This document shows, in pieces, positions 54,156-61,514 of a stretch of DNA of 64,000 bases. The stretch is from Alphaproteobacteria bacterium. Its GTDB lineage: Bacteria > Myxococcota_A > UBA796 > GCA-2862545. Both the position numbers and the translations under genes were made by a program. Where the stretch lies: assembly GCA_020632955.1 (NCBI GenBank), contig JACKEO010000014.1, positions 1 to 64,000 on the forward strand, written 5' to 3'. Below the pieces are notes generated by a model. It made no database searches. It saw only the letters and a program-made list of their open reading frames with translations, and was not told the DNA's origin. How positions within the stretch are numbered: position 1 is the stretch's first letter; each line of letters begins with the position of its first letter.

Positions 54156-56117
54156 ATGGCGCCACGGCCCTCGCTCTGGATGCGTGCCGCCGCGGCCGTG
54201 CTGTCCGGCGTGATGATCGGCCTGTCGCCGGCCCCCACGGGCTGGTGGCCGCTGCACTGGTTCGCCTTCGTCCCGCTGCTCTGGGCGCTGGATCCGCGCA
54301 CGCCGCGCACGAACCTCGCCCTCGCGGTGCTGCAGGGCACGGCGGCCACGGCGGTGATCTTCCGCTGGATCGCCGACACGATCATCCTCTTCAGCAACAT
54401 CCCCGCGGTCGGCGCCTACGCGATCACGGTGCTCTTCGCGGTGGTGTACGGCACGCAGTACCCGGCGGCCTTCGCGGCGGTCTGGCCGCTGCGTCGACGG
54501 CTGGGCAGGGCCTGGGTGCTCGCGCTGCCCGCCTGGGTGGTGCTGGTGGAGTGGGTGGCCGCGCGGGTGCTGCTCTTCCCCTACCAGACGGGGGTCACCA
54601 CCTTCCGGGTGCCGTGGCTCATCCAGCTCGCCTCGGTCACCGGGGTGTGGGGCCTGTCGTTCGTGATGGTGCTCGTGAGCACCGTGCTGGGCGAGGCGGT
54701 GTACCGACGCCGCGAGGGACGGCCTCCGCCCTGGGGCTGGATCGTGCTGTCCGCCGGCGTCGTGGCCGCCGTCGTGGGCTTCGGGGCCTGGCGGCACCCC
54801 CGCGTCGCCGCCCAGGTGGAGGCCGCGCCGGTGCTCAGGGTCCAGCAGATCCAGACCGCGAAGGACATGCTCCATCGCCTGAGCCACCCCGCCCACGAGG
54901 CCTTCGACTTCTGGCTGGAGCAGACGCGGCAGATCCCGCCCGGCAGCGTGGATCTCGTGGTGTGGCCCGAGGGCGCGGTGCCCTACTCGCTGAACGAGTC
55001 CACGAACGCCAACGCGCTGCTCTGGGAGCTGGTGCGGCGCGGCGACTTCGACCTGGTGGTGGGCTCGGGCACCCGCGAGCGCGAGCCCGACGCCGCGATG
55101 GGCGAGCAGGGCCGCGTGCGCATGTTCAACTCGGTCTACGTCTTCGCCCGCGACGCCATCGCGCCGGCCGAGGAGCAGGCGCCGTCCGACACCTGGGCGC
55201 ACCTCCAGGCGAGCGGCTGCGATCTCGACGCCGCCCACCTCGTCACCCCCTTCGAGGTGGCGGCGGTGCGGGCGGCGGCCGGGGAGGGGGCCGTGGGGCC
55301 CTGCGTCGAGGCCCTCGCGGCACGTGAGCAGGCGCTGCGACAGGGCGTCACGGTCAGCGCGCCCTTCGAGCAGACCATGGCGCGCACCCCCGGGCTCTGG
55401 TCGGCCTTCCGCGCCCAGAGCGTGCGGTTCCCCGACGGCTTCCGCGAGGACCACTTCCGGGTGCGGGGCGGCCTCGGCACCTGGCGCCTGGTGGATCCGG
55501 CCTGCGTCGACGACGACTGCGCCTTCGTGCTCGTGGTGTGTCGGGGCGACAGCGGGTGCGTCGTGCACCGCGACGCGCCCCACTACGACAAGATGGTGCC
55601 CCTGCCCTTCGGCGAGTACCTGCCTCTCGCCGAGGTGCTGCCCTGGCTCCGCGACCTCATCCGCGGGCCCGGGAACTTCCGCGCCGGCACCGAGCCCGTG
55701 GTCTTCGACGCCGGGGGCGTGAGGTTCGCCACGCCCATCTGCTACGAGGGCATCCTCAGCTACGTGTGCAACGCCTTCGAGGCGCCCGACCTGCTCGTCA
55801 ACGTGACGAACGACGCCTGGTTCGGCGACACGGCGGCCAGCGAGCTGCACGGCATGCTCGTGGCCATCCGTGCCACCGAGCTGGGCATCCCCGTCTTCCG
55901 GTCGGCGTACGCGGGCGTGAGCTTCGTCGCCGAGGCCGACGGCACCCTGCACGACGTGGCGCCGCTGTACACCGAGGTCAACCGGCCCGTGCGCCTGCAC
56001 CTGGCGCGCCTCGACACCGTATACGCCCGCCACGGGGACTGGTTCGTCGTGGCCAGTGGGATCCTCCTCGCGCTCGCCCTGGCCCTGTCCGCCCTGCGTC
56101 CGCGGACCGAGGCCTAG
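54156..56117 (+). CDS. lnt: Apolipoprotein N-acyltransferase, enlarged
   Basis: A 653-residue inner-membrane enzyme that adds the third acyl chain to lipoproteins. After about six N-terminal membrane helices comes the nitrilase-like domain with the catalytic triad: Glu272 (VWPEGAVPY), Lys479 (YDKMVPLPFGEYLP) and Cys529 (PICYEG). In E. coli Lnt the Glu-Lys spacing is about 70 residues; here it is 207, so about 140 extra residues (including SGCDLDAAHLV, CVDDDCAF, CRGDSGCV) are inserted in the periplasmic domain. The many lipoproteins here need this enzyme. It is coupled to the flippase gene, which starts 3 nt later. Confidence 0.92.
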   Translation: MAPRPSLWMRAAAAVLSGVMIGLSPAPTGWWPLHWFAFVPLLWALDPRTPRTNLALAVLQGTAATAVIFRWIADTIILFSNIPAVGAYAITVLFAVVYGTQYPAAFAAVWPLRRRLGRAWVLALPAWVVLVEWVAARVLLFPYQTGVTTFRVPWLIQLASVTGVWGLSFVMVLVSTVLGEAVYRRREGRPPPWGWIVLSAGVVAAVVGFGAWRHPRVAAQVEAAPVLRVQQIQTAKDMLHRLSHPAHEAFDFWLEQTRQIPPGSVDLVVWPEGAVPYSLNESTNANALLWELVRRGDFDLVVGSGTREREPDAAMGEQGRVRMFNSVYVFARDAIAPAEEQAPSDTWAHLQASGCDLDAAHLVTPFEVAAVRAAAGEGAVGPCVEALAAREQALRQGVTVSAPFEQTMARTPGLWSAFRAQSVRFPDGFREDHFRVRGGLGTWRLVDPACVDDDCAFVLVVCRGDSGCVVHRDAPHYDKMVPLPFGEYLPLAEVLPWLRDLIRGPGNFRAGTEPVVFDAGGVRFATPICYEGILSYVCNAFEAPDLLVNVTNDAWFGDTAASELHGMLVAIRATELGIPVFRSAYAGVSFVAEADGTLHDVAPLYTEVNRPVRLHLARLDTVYARHGDWFVVASGILLALALALSALRPRTEA

Positions 56118-56119
56118 CG

Positions 56120-57613
56120 GTGCGCGCGCGGCGCCTCGTGCGCATCTCGGCCTCGCTGGGGGCCAGCCTGCTGCTGCAGGCGCGCAACCTCATCGTGAGC
56201 GTGGTGGTCTTCCGCTGGTTCGCCGACCCCACGGAGCTCTGGGGGGTGGTGAGCCTGGTGGTGGCCTGGGTGACCCTGCTGTCGCTGCCGGCGAAGTTCG
56301 GCCTCGAGCTCACGGCGGTGCAGCTGGTGTCCCGCTACCGGGAGGCCGCGCCGCGGGCCGCGCTCGAGGCGATGGCGCAGGCGAGCGCGCTGCGGGTGGC
56401 GCTCACGCTGCTCGCCTCGCTGCCGCTGGTGTTCCTGCCGGCGGTCTTCGCGCCCTGGCTCGGCCTCGACGACGCCCCGCACCTGGTGGCCGTGGGCGGG
56501 TGGCTGCTGCTCACCACCAGCCTCTACGAGTACGGCACGATGCTGCTGTCGTCGGCCGACGACTTCGTCGCGATGATGCTGGCGCGCCTGATGTACGCGC
56601 TGGTGAACATCGGCGGCATCGCGTGGATCGCCTGGGTGGGCCTGGAGGACCCGGCAGCGGCCATCCTCTGGTCGCAGGTGGCCGGCGGTGCCGCGAGCGT
56701 GCTGCTCTCGCTGGCGGTGCTGGCCTGGCAGGTGCGGCGGCTCGCACGGCAGCCCCCCGTGGGCGGCGGTGCCGTTCCCCCCGCCGGTTGGGGCATGGCG
56801 CGGGAGATCCTGCGCTTCAGCCTCCCCGTGAGCCTCGTGGCCGCCGCGGGGCAGGTCTTCAGCTACCTCGATCGCGTGATGATCCCCTGGCTGGCCGACA
56901 TCGCGCAGCTCGGGTCCTACGCGCTGGCCTCCTCGGTGGTGGCGGCGGCGCTCTTCGGCACCTACGCCTTCCGCAACGTGGCGCGGTCGCAGCTCCCGGG
57001 CCTGCTGCTGCGCGACCCTGCCGAGGCCCGGGCGACGCTGCTGGCCGGCTACCGCGCGAGCACCGCGGTGGGGATCTGGATCGCGGCCGGCACGCTCGCC
57101 TGCGCGTCCGACCTGCTCCGCGTGGTCTACGGCGCCGAGGTGGACGAGGCGGCGCGCATGCTCGTCTGGTTCGTGCCCTACGTGCTCATCTCGGCGCACG
57201 CGAACTTCTCGGCCACCGCGCTGGTCGCGGCCGACCGCCCCGGCGCCTACGCCGTGCTGATGGGGGGCCTGTCGGTCCTCAACCTGGGCCTGAACCTGCT
57301 GCTCATCCCGGTGCTGGGCGGGTTCGGTGCCATCGCCTCGTCCACGCTGTCGCTGGTGCCGCTGGCCGTGCTGTCCTACCGCCTCATCTCGCAGGTCTAC
57401 GGCGAGGTGCTCTGGACCTGGCGATCGGTGGGGGACGGGGCGGTGGCCTTCGGCCGTCTGGCCGGGCTGGGCGCCGTGGCGTCGGCCGCGGGCTGGGCGC
57501 TGTCGGCACCCGACGCCGTGCACGCCGTCGGCGCCGGGGTGATCGTCACCCTCGTCTTCGGTCTGCTGATGCAGCTCACGGGGGAGGTGGGGCGGATCCG
57601 CGCGGCCGCCTGA
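56120..57613 (+). CDS. Polysaccharide flippase (Wzx/MOP superfamily)
   Basis: A 497-residue protein with about twelve to fourteen membrane helices of the polysaccharide-biosynthesis/MVF type (VRISASLGASLLLQARNLIVSVVVFRWFADPTELWGVVSLV, ILRFSLPVSLVAAAGQVFSYLDRVMI). These move lipid-linked oligosaccharides across the inner membrane. GTG 56120 follows GAGG by 8 nt and lies 3 nt after lnt. No glycosyltransferase cluster adjoins it; the O-acyltransferase genes elsewhere in the window fit a surface-glycan theme. Confidence 0.85.
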   Translation: MRARRLVRISASLGASLLLQARNLIVSVVVFRWFADPTELWGVVSLVVAWVTLLSLPAKFGLELTAVQLVSRYREAAPRAALEAMAQASALRVALTLLASLPLVFLPAVFAPWLGLDDAPHLVAVGGWLLLTTSLYEYGTMLLSSADDFVAMMLARLMYALVNIGGIAWIAWVGLEDPAAAILWSQVAGGAASVLLSLAVLAWQVRRLARQPPVGGGAVPPAGWGMAREILRFSLPVSLVAAAGQVFSYLDRVMIPWLADIAQLGSYALASSVVAAALFGTYAFRNVARSQLPGLLLRDPAEARATLLAGYRASTAVGIWIAAGTLACASDLLRVVYGAEVDEAARMLVWFVPYVLISAHANFSATALVAADRPGAYAVLMGGLSVLNLGLNLLLIPVLGGFGAIASSTLSLVPLAVLSYRLISQVYGEVLWTWRSVGDGAVAFGRLAGLGAVASAAGWALSAPDAVHAVGAGVIVTLVFGLLMQLTGEVGRIRAAA

Positions 57614-57693
57614 GGCGCTGCGTGGTGGATCCGACGAAGGTCGGAAAAAAGATCGTGCGGGGTCCCCGGGTGGATCGTATGTTCCTGGAGCAA

Positions 57694-57792
57694 GGAGCGT
57701 CGCTCCCCTCAGATGCTCCCCTCGCCGATGTCCCACCATTCCAAGCTCTTGCGTCTCCTCCATCTCTTGCGGTGCGATGCGGCGAGGGGAGC
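57694..57792 (+). promoter_or_regulatory. Structured mtnA leader with alternative pairings
   Basis: GCTCCCCTCGCC (57715-57726) is perfectly complementary to GGCGAGGGGAGC (57781-57792). The nine-base core GCTCCCCTC also occurs at 57702-57710, where part of it can pair with GGAGC (57694-57698) in a tight hairpin. The downstream arm can therefore choose between two upstream partners. The right arm ends 27 nt before the mtnA ATG. It does not match the SAM-I riboswitch consensus as I know it. The leader is less G+C-rich than the genes around it, with GGAAAAAAG near 57645. Confidence 0.5.
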
Positions 57793-57819
57793 CCTGAAGG
57801 GCGAGGAGCCCGACGGGCG

Positions 57820-58830
57820 ATGAGCACGGCGCCCACCGACGAGCGGGGGCTGATCACGCCCATCCGCTTCGACGGCGACGGCCTCGACCTGCTCGATCAG
57901 CGTGTGCTGCCCCGGCAGGTGGCCTGGGTGCGCTGCAGCACGTCGGGCGAGGTGGCGCAGGCCATCGCGGCGATGGTGGTGCGTGGCGCCCCTGCGATCG
58001 CGGTCACCGCCGCCTACGGCATGGCGCTGGCGGCGCGGCGCGGCGAGGATCTGCGGGCTGCGGCGGCCGTGCTGCTGGCGAGCCGTCCCACGGCGGTCAA
58101 CCTGCGCTGGGCACTCGAGCGGCTGGCGTCGGTGCCGGCCGAGGGGCTCGCCGACGCGGCGCGGGCGATCCACGCCGAGGACGCGGCGATCAACCGCGCG
58201 CTGGGCGATCACGGCGCGGCGGTCCTCCCGTCGGCCCCCACGGTCTACACCCACTGCAACACGGGGGCCCTGGCCACCGGCGGCTGGGGCACGGCGCTGG
58301 GCGTGATCCGGTCGGTGCACCACGGCACCGCCCCGAGCCACCGCGACGCCGAGGCCCGGCGGATCCACGTGTTCGTCGGCGAGACCCGTCCCTACCTGCA
58401 GGGGGCGCGCCTCACGGCGTGGGAGTGCCTGCAGGAGGGCATCGACTGCACGCTGGTGGTCGACAGCGCCGCCGCCGTGGTGCTCCCACGCTGCGACGCC
58501 GTGCTCGTGGGCGCGGATCGCGTGGCCGCCAACGGCGACACCGCCAACAAGATCGGCACGCTGTCGTTGGCCATCCTCGCCCGCCACCACGGCGTGCCCT
58601 TCTTCGTGTGCGTCCCGTCCTCCACGCTCGACCCCCGCTGCCCCGACGGCGACGCCATCCCGGTGGAGGAGCGCGGCGCCGAGGAGGTGCTCGGGCATGC
58701 GGGCGCGCACTGGGCGGCCGACGTGCCGGTGTTCAACCCCGCCTTCGACGTCACCCCGGCCTCGCTCGTCACCGGCTGGATCACCGAGCACGGCCTGCGC
58801 GAGCCTCCCTTCGGCGAGGTGGCGGGATGA
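57820..58830 (+). CDS. mtnA: S-methyl-5-thioribose-1-phosphate isomerase
   Basis: A 336-residue enzyme of methionine salvage converting 5-methylthioribose-1-phosphate to the ribulose form. The catalytic pair is Cys146 in THCNTGALATGG and Asp233 in VLVGADRVAANGDTANKIGT. Also conserved are VVRGAPAIAVTAAYGMAL and ETRPYLQGARLTAWE. The eIF2B-alpha-like fold and length fit. ATG 57820 begins the conserved PIRFDGDGLDLLDQ region. It is preceded by a structured leader and overlaps the small gene behind it by 4 nt. No other salvage genes are nearby. Confidence 0.94.
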   Translation: MSTAPTDERGLITPIRFDGDGLDLLDQRVLPRQVAWVRCSTSGEVAQAIAAMVVRGAPAIAVTAAYGMALAARRGEDLRAAAAVLLASRPTAVNLRWALERLASVPAEGLADAARAIHAEDAAINRALGDHGAAVLPSAPTVYTHCNTGALATGGWGTALGVIRSVHHGTAPSHRDAEARRIHVFVGETRPYLQGARLTAWECLQEGIDCTLVVDSAAAVVLPRCDAVLVGADRVAANGDTANKIGTLSLAILARHHGVPFFVCVPSSTLDPRCPDGDAIPVEERGAEEVLGHAGAHWAADVPVFNPAFDVTPASLVTGWITEHGLREPPFGEVAG

Positions 58831-59018
58831 GCCGGGCGGTGGCGTGGCTGGTGGTGGCGGTCGCCTGGCTGGTGCTGCTGCTGATCGCGCTGGTGCTGCG
58901 CGCCTGGCGCGGCGGGCCCGACGACGACGGGTCGCGCGAGGGCCTGCCCGGGGAGGGCGAGGGGGGCGAGCTGGTGCCGCTGCCCCTGCAGGAGCTGCCG
59001 CTGCGTCGCGCCGCCTGA
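58827..59018 (+). CDS. Small single-span membrane protein (63 residues)
   Basis: ATG 58827 overlaps the mtnA stop (ATGA). The product has one strong helix (AVAWLVVAVAWLVLLLIALVLRAW), then a short acidic, Gly-rich cytoplasmic or periplasmic tail. Translational coupling to mtnA supports its being real. No family is recognised. Confidence 0.6.
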   Translation: MSRAVAWLVVAVAWLVLLLIALVLRAWRGGPDDDGSREGLPGEGEGGELVPLPLQELPLRRAA

Positions 59019-59104
59019 ACGCGTCGCCTGACCGCGCCTCCGCACCCGGCGGGCGCGGCGTCTGGCGCTGCGCTACACTCAGCACATCCCCTCGGAGGTG
59101 GTCG

Positions 59105-59293
59105 ATGGCCATCGGCCCGTTTCAGCTGCTCATCGTCCTGGTCCTCGTCCTCGTGCTGTTCGGGGCCGGCAAGCTGCCCCAGGTGTTCGAGGAGCTCGGC
59201 AAGGGGATGAAGGCCCTGCGCGACAGCCAGAACGATCTCGACGGTGATCCGCCGGTCACGAAGAAGAAGGCGGACGACGAGGTGAAGTCGTGA
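59105..59293 (+). CDS. tatA: Twin-arginine translocase subunit TatA
   Basis: A 62-residue protein with the TatA pattern: short N-terminal helix (QLLIVLVLVLVLFGAGKLP), Gly hinge, amphipathic helix (QVFEELGKGMKALRDSQ) and charged tail. GGAGGT precedes ATG 59105, and TACACT at 59074-59079 is a candidate -10. It overlaps the next TatA-like gene by 4 nt. tatC is absent from the window. Confidence 0.88.
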   Translation: MAIGPFQLLIVLVLVLVLFGAGKLPQVFEELGKGMKALRDSQNDLDGDPPVTKKKADDEVKS

Positions 59294-59535
59294 TGCCCAG
59301 CGGGTTCGAGCTCCTCATCGTCCTGGTGCTGGTGCTCATCCTGTTCGGCGCGGGCCGTCTCCCGCAGGTCTTCGAGGCCTTCGGGCAGGGGCTGCGCAAG
59401 TTCCGCGAGGCCCAGCAGGACGATCCCGTCGAGCCCGACGCGGGTCGTCAGCTCTCGGCGTCCGCGTCGGATGCCTCCGCCAAGGTGGTCGAGGCCGACG
59501 AGGTGCCGAAGGTGCGCGAGGCCGCCGAGGGCTGA
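59290..59535 (+). CDS. Second TatA/TatB-like protein
   Basis: An 81-residue protein with the same plan as the preceding gene (FELLIVLVLVLILFGAGRLP, then FEAFGQGLRKFREAQQDD) and a longer acidic Ser/Ala tail. The duplicated helices suggest a recent tandem duplication with tail divergence. It may act as TatB or as a TatA variant. GTG 59290 overlaps the upstream stop; ATG 59293 is an alternative. Confidence 0.82.
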   Translation: MMPSGFELLIVLVLVLILFGAGRLPQVFEAFGQGLRKFREAQQDDPVEPDAGRQLSASASDASAKVVEADEVPKVREAAEG

Positions 59536-59580
59536 TCCGCACGATCCTGTGCGTGCACGGGTGTTGCGGCTGCAAACGGC

Positions 59581-59600
59581 GACAGGTACGCTTGCCTGTC
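59581..59600 (+). promoter_or_regulatory. Palindrome overlapping a TACGCT -10
   Basis: GACAGG and CCTGTC form a perfect 6-bp inverted repeat around TACGCTTG. The hexamer TACGCT (59587-59592) matches -10 elements elsewhere in the window. A dyad over the -10 is where a repressor operator would sit; the same sequence could instead be a weak hairpin ending the tat transcript. The lipoprotein gene starts 45 nt downstream. Confidence 0.4.
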
Positions 59601-59644
59601 CGCCCGTCTCCGGCCTGCCGGGGCGTGGTGTCGGAGGTCCTCCC

Positions 59645-60676
59645 ATGCGTTCGTGGCTCGTCGGTCCCCTGGTCCTGGGTGTGGGCTGTCTCACGCCTGC
59701 CTACCTGCCGGACACGGACGGGACGCAAGACACCGACGCCACCACCGACACGGATCCGGTCTCGGGCGACACCGACGGCGGCGACTCCGGCGAGGACTCG
59801 GGCGACTCCGGTCCCGTGGTCGACACCTTCAACCCGGGTGGCGACAGCGGCGTGGATCCGGGGAACCTCGACCCGTTGGGCTGCCACCCCTTCGATCCCA
59901 CGGATCTGAGCTACGGCGCGTGGAGCCGCACCTACCAGGTGAAGTTCAACAACGGCGCGGTCACCGGCAAGGAGGTGCACCTGCCGAAGGGCGTGGTGGG
60001 GCTCCCGGTCGCGGCGTTGGAGACCTTCGCCACCAACAACAACATGCCCACCGAGGCCACCGCCTACGAGATGAAGGTCACCGATGCGCCCGGGTTCAAC
60101 CAGACGAACACCTGGTGGCGCACGTGTGAGGGGCAGGGCAGCGGCAAGGGCGTCGAGTTCGGCTTCGTGCAGCAGAACCCCCAGGTCACCCTCAACGGCT
60201 GGGGCAAGACCAAGATGCAGTACCTGCCGCTCGAGTCCGAGATCCTCAGCAGTCGCCAGCCTTCGTGGAACGTCGATTCGACCTACAAGGTGAAGTACCC
60301 GGGCGGAGTCGGGTGCGGCTTGAAGACGGCCAACCGCTCCATCAAGGCCCAGTACGCGGCCAGCGGCTTCGAGCGCATCACCACCCAGGCCACCGGCCCC
60401 ATCGATGCGTGGCACGTCACGGCCTTCCTCGAGCAGACGCAGGTGGATGAGGGCTCGTTCAACCCTCTCTGCCTGTTCGCATCGGTGTTCCTCGAGGCCT
60501 TCGGCGTGGGTACGATCGATCCCAACACCGGCGCCTTCAAGAAGCAGAAGATCGACCGCTGGTACGTGCGCGGCCTGGGCCTCGTGAAGGAGAAGGTGAT
60601 CGACGCCGACGACGCCAACTCCACCTTCTCCGAGAAGACGCTCACGAAGTGCAGCGGCCTGCCGGGCTGCCCCTGA
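59645..60676 (+). CDS. Lipoprotein with Asp-rich linker, unknown C-terminal domain
   Basis: A 343-residue predicted lipoprotein: lipobox VLGVGC, an Asp/Thr then Gly-Asp-Ser linker of about 55 residues, then a domain of about 270 residues with no family I recognise (WSRTYQVKFNNGAVTGKEVHL, WWRTCEGQGSGKGVEFGFVQQ, KIDRWYVRGLGLVKEKVID). It is rich in Lys and Asn compared with its neighbours. The final segments resemble secreted proteins with a beta-rich fold. GGAGGT precedes ATG 59645. Confidence 0.65.
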   Translation: MRSWLVGPLVLGVGCLTPAYLPDTDGTQDTDATTDTDPVSGDTDGGDSGEDSGDSGPVVDTFNPGGDSGVDPGNLDPLGCHPFDPTDLSYGAWSRTYQVKFNNGAVTGKEVHLPKGVVGLPVAALETFATNNNMPTEATAYEMKVTDAPGFNQTNTWWRTCEGQGSGKGVEFGFVQQNPQVTLNGWGKTKMQYLPLESEILSSRQPSWNVDSTYKVKYPGGVGCGLKTANRSIKAQYAASGFERITTQATGPIDAWHVTAFLEQTQVDEGSFNPLCLFASVFLEAFGVGTIDPNTGAFKKQKIDRWYVRGLGLVKEKVIDADDANSTFSEKTLTKCSGLPGCP

Positions 60677-60721
60677 GCGTGGCGAGGGGGTAGGAGGGCG
60701 CCCCTGCTGGAGCGTCCTCCC

Positions 60722-61498
60722 ATGGATCGAGAGCTGCGCGTCGCCGTCGACGCCGCACGGGCCGCCGCCGAGGCGATCCGCGGCATCGCCGAGCGCCACG
60801 CCTTCACCGCCATCGACAAGTCCCACGGCCGCGGGCCGCTCACCGAGGCCGACCTGGCCGCGAACGCCATCCTGGTGGACGCGCTGCGCACGGCCTTCCC
60901 CGACGACGGCCTGCTCTCGGAGGAGAGCAAGGACGGGCCGGAGCGCCTGGGCAGGCGTCGGGTGTGGATCATCGATCCGCTCGACGGCACCAAGGAGTTC
61001 GTGAACGGCGTGCCGCAGTACGTCGTGTCGGTGGGCCTGGCGATCGACGGCGAGCCCGCCGTGGGCGTGCTGGTGAACCCGCCGTCGGGCGAGGTCTTCA
61101 CGGGCATCGTGGGCGGCGGCGCCACCTACCAGGGCCAGGACTGCCGCGTGACCTCGCGCAGCAGCCTGGAGGGCGCGCGCCTGCTCGTGTCGTCCACCGA
61201 GCACGGCAAGGGCTGGTTCGACCACCTCCAGGGGGTGTGCGAGGTGGAGCCCATGGGGTCGGTGGCCTACAAGGCCGGCCTCGTGGCGGCCGGGCTGGCC
61301 GACGCCACCTTCACGCCGAAGCCGCGCAACGAGTGGGACCTGCTGGGCGGGGTGGCCTGCATCGTGGCCGCCGGCGGGCGGTGCACCGACGGCACCGGCA
61401 CGCCCTACCGCTTCAACGCCCCCGACCCGCTCAAGATCGGCGTGTGCCTCACGAACACCGCCCTGCACGAGGCGGTGATGGGGCTGATGCAGGGCTGA
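60722..61498 (+). CDS. CysQ/inositol monophosphatase-family phosphatase
   Basis: A 258-residue Mg2+-dependent phosphatase. Family metal-binding motifs are LLSEES (Glu-Glu), WIIDPLDGTKEFVNG (Asp-Pro-Leu-Asp-Gly-Thr) and a C-terminal EWDLLGGVACIVAAGG. The KEFVNG ending is typical of the CysQ (3-phosphoadenosine-5-phosphate phosphatase) branch; inositol-1-phosphatase activity cannot be excluded. The stop codon is part of a hairpin shared with the convergent sulfatase-like gene. Confidence 0.85.
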   Translation: MDRELRVAVDAARAAAEAIRGIAERHAFTAIDKSHGRGPLTEADLAANAILVDALRTAFPDDGLLSEESKDGPERLGRRRVWIIDPLDGTKEFVNGVPQYVVSVGLAIDGEPAVGVLVNPPSGEVFTGIVGGGATYQGQDCRVTSRSSLEGARLLVSSTEHGKGWFDHLQGVCEVEPMGSVAYKAGLVAAGLADATFTPKPRNEWDLLGGVACIVAAGGRCTDGTGTPYRFNAPDPLKIGVCLTNTALHEAVMGLMQG

Positions 61499-61514
61499 TC
61501 GCGGCCGGCGATCA
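61496..61514. terminator. Hairpin containing both stop codons of convergent genes
   Basis: TGATCGC (61496-61502) and GCGATCA (61508-61514) form a perfect 7-bp stem with loop GGCCG. The left arm starts with the plus-strand TGA and the right arm ends with the complement of the minus-strand TGA, so the junction is symmetrical. It is probably a bidirectional end signal, but no U-tract follows. Confidence 0.5.

Noticed and set aside
57614..57819. SAM-I riboswitch before mtnA
   Set aside because: The conserved core of that class is not present; only a different, unassigned set of complementary segments is seen.
59105..59535. Complete tatABC operon
   Set aside because: Two TatA-like genes are present, but what follows is a lipoprotein gene; no TatC was found in the window.
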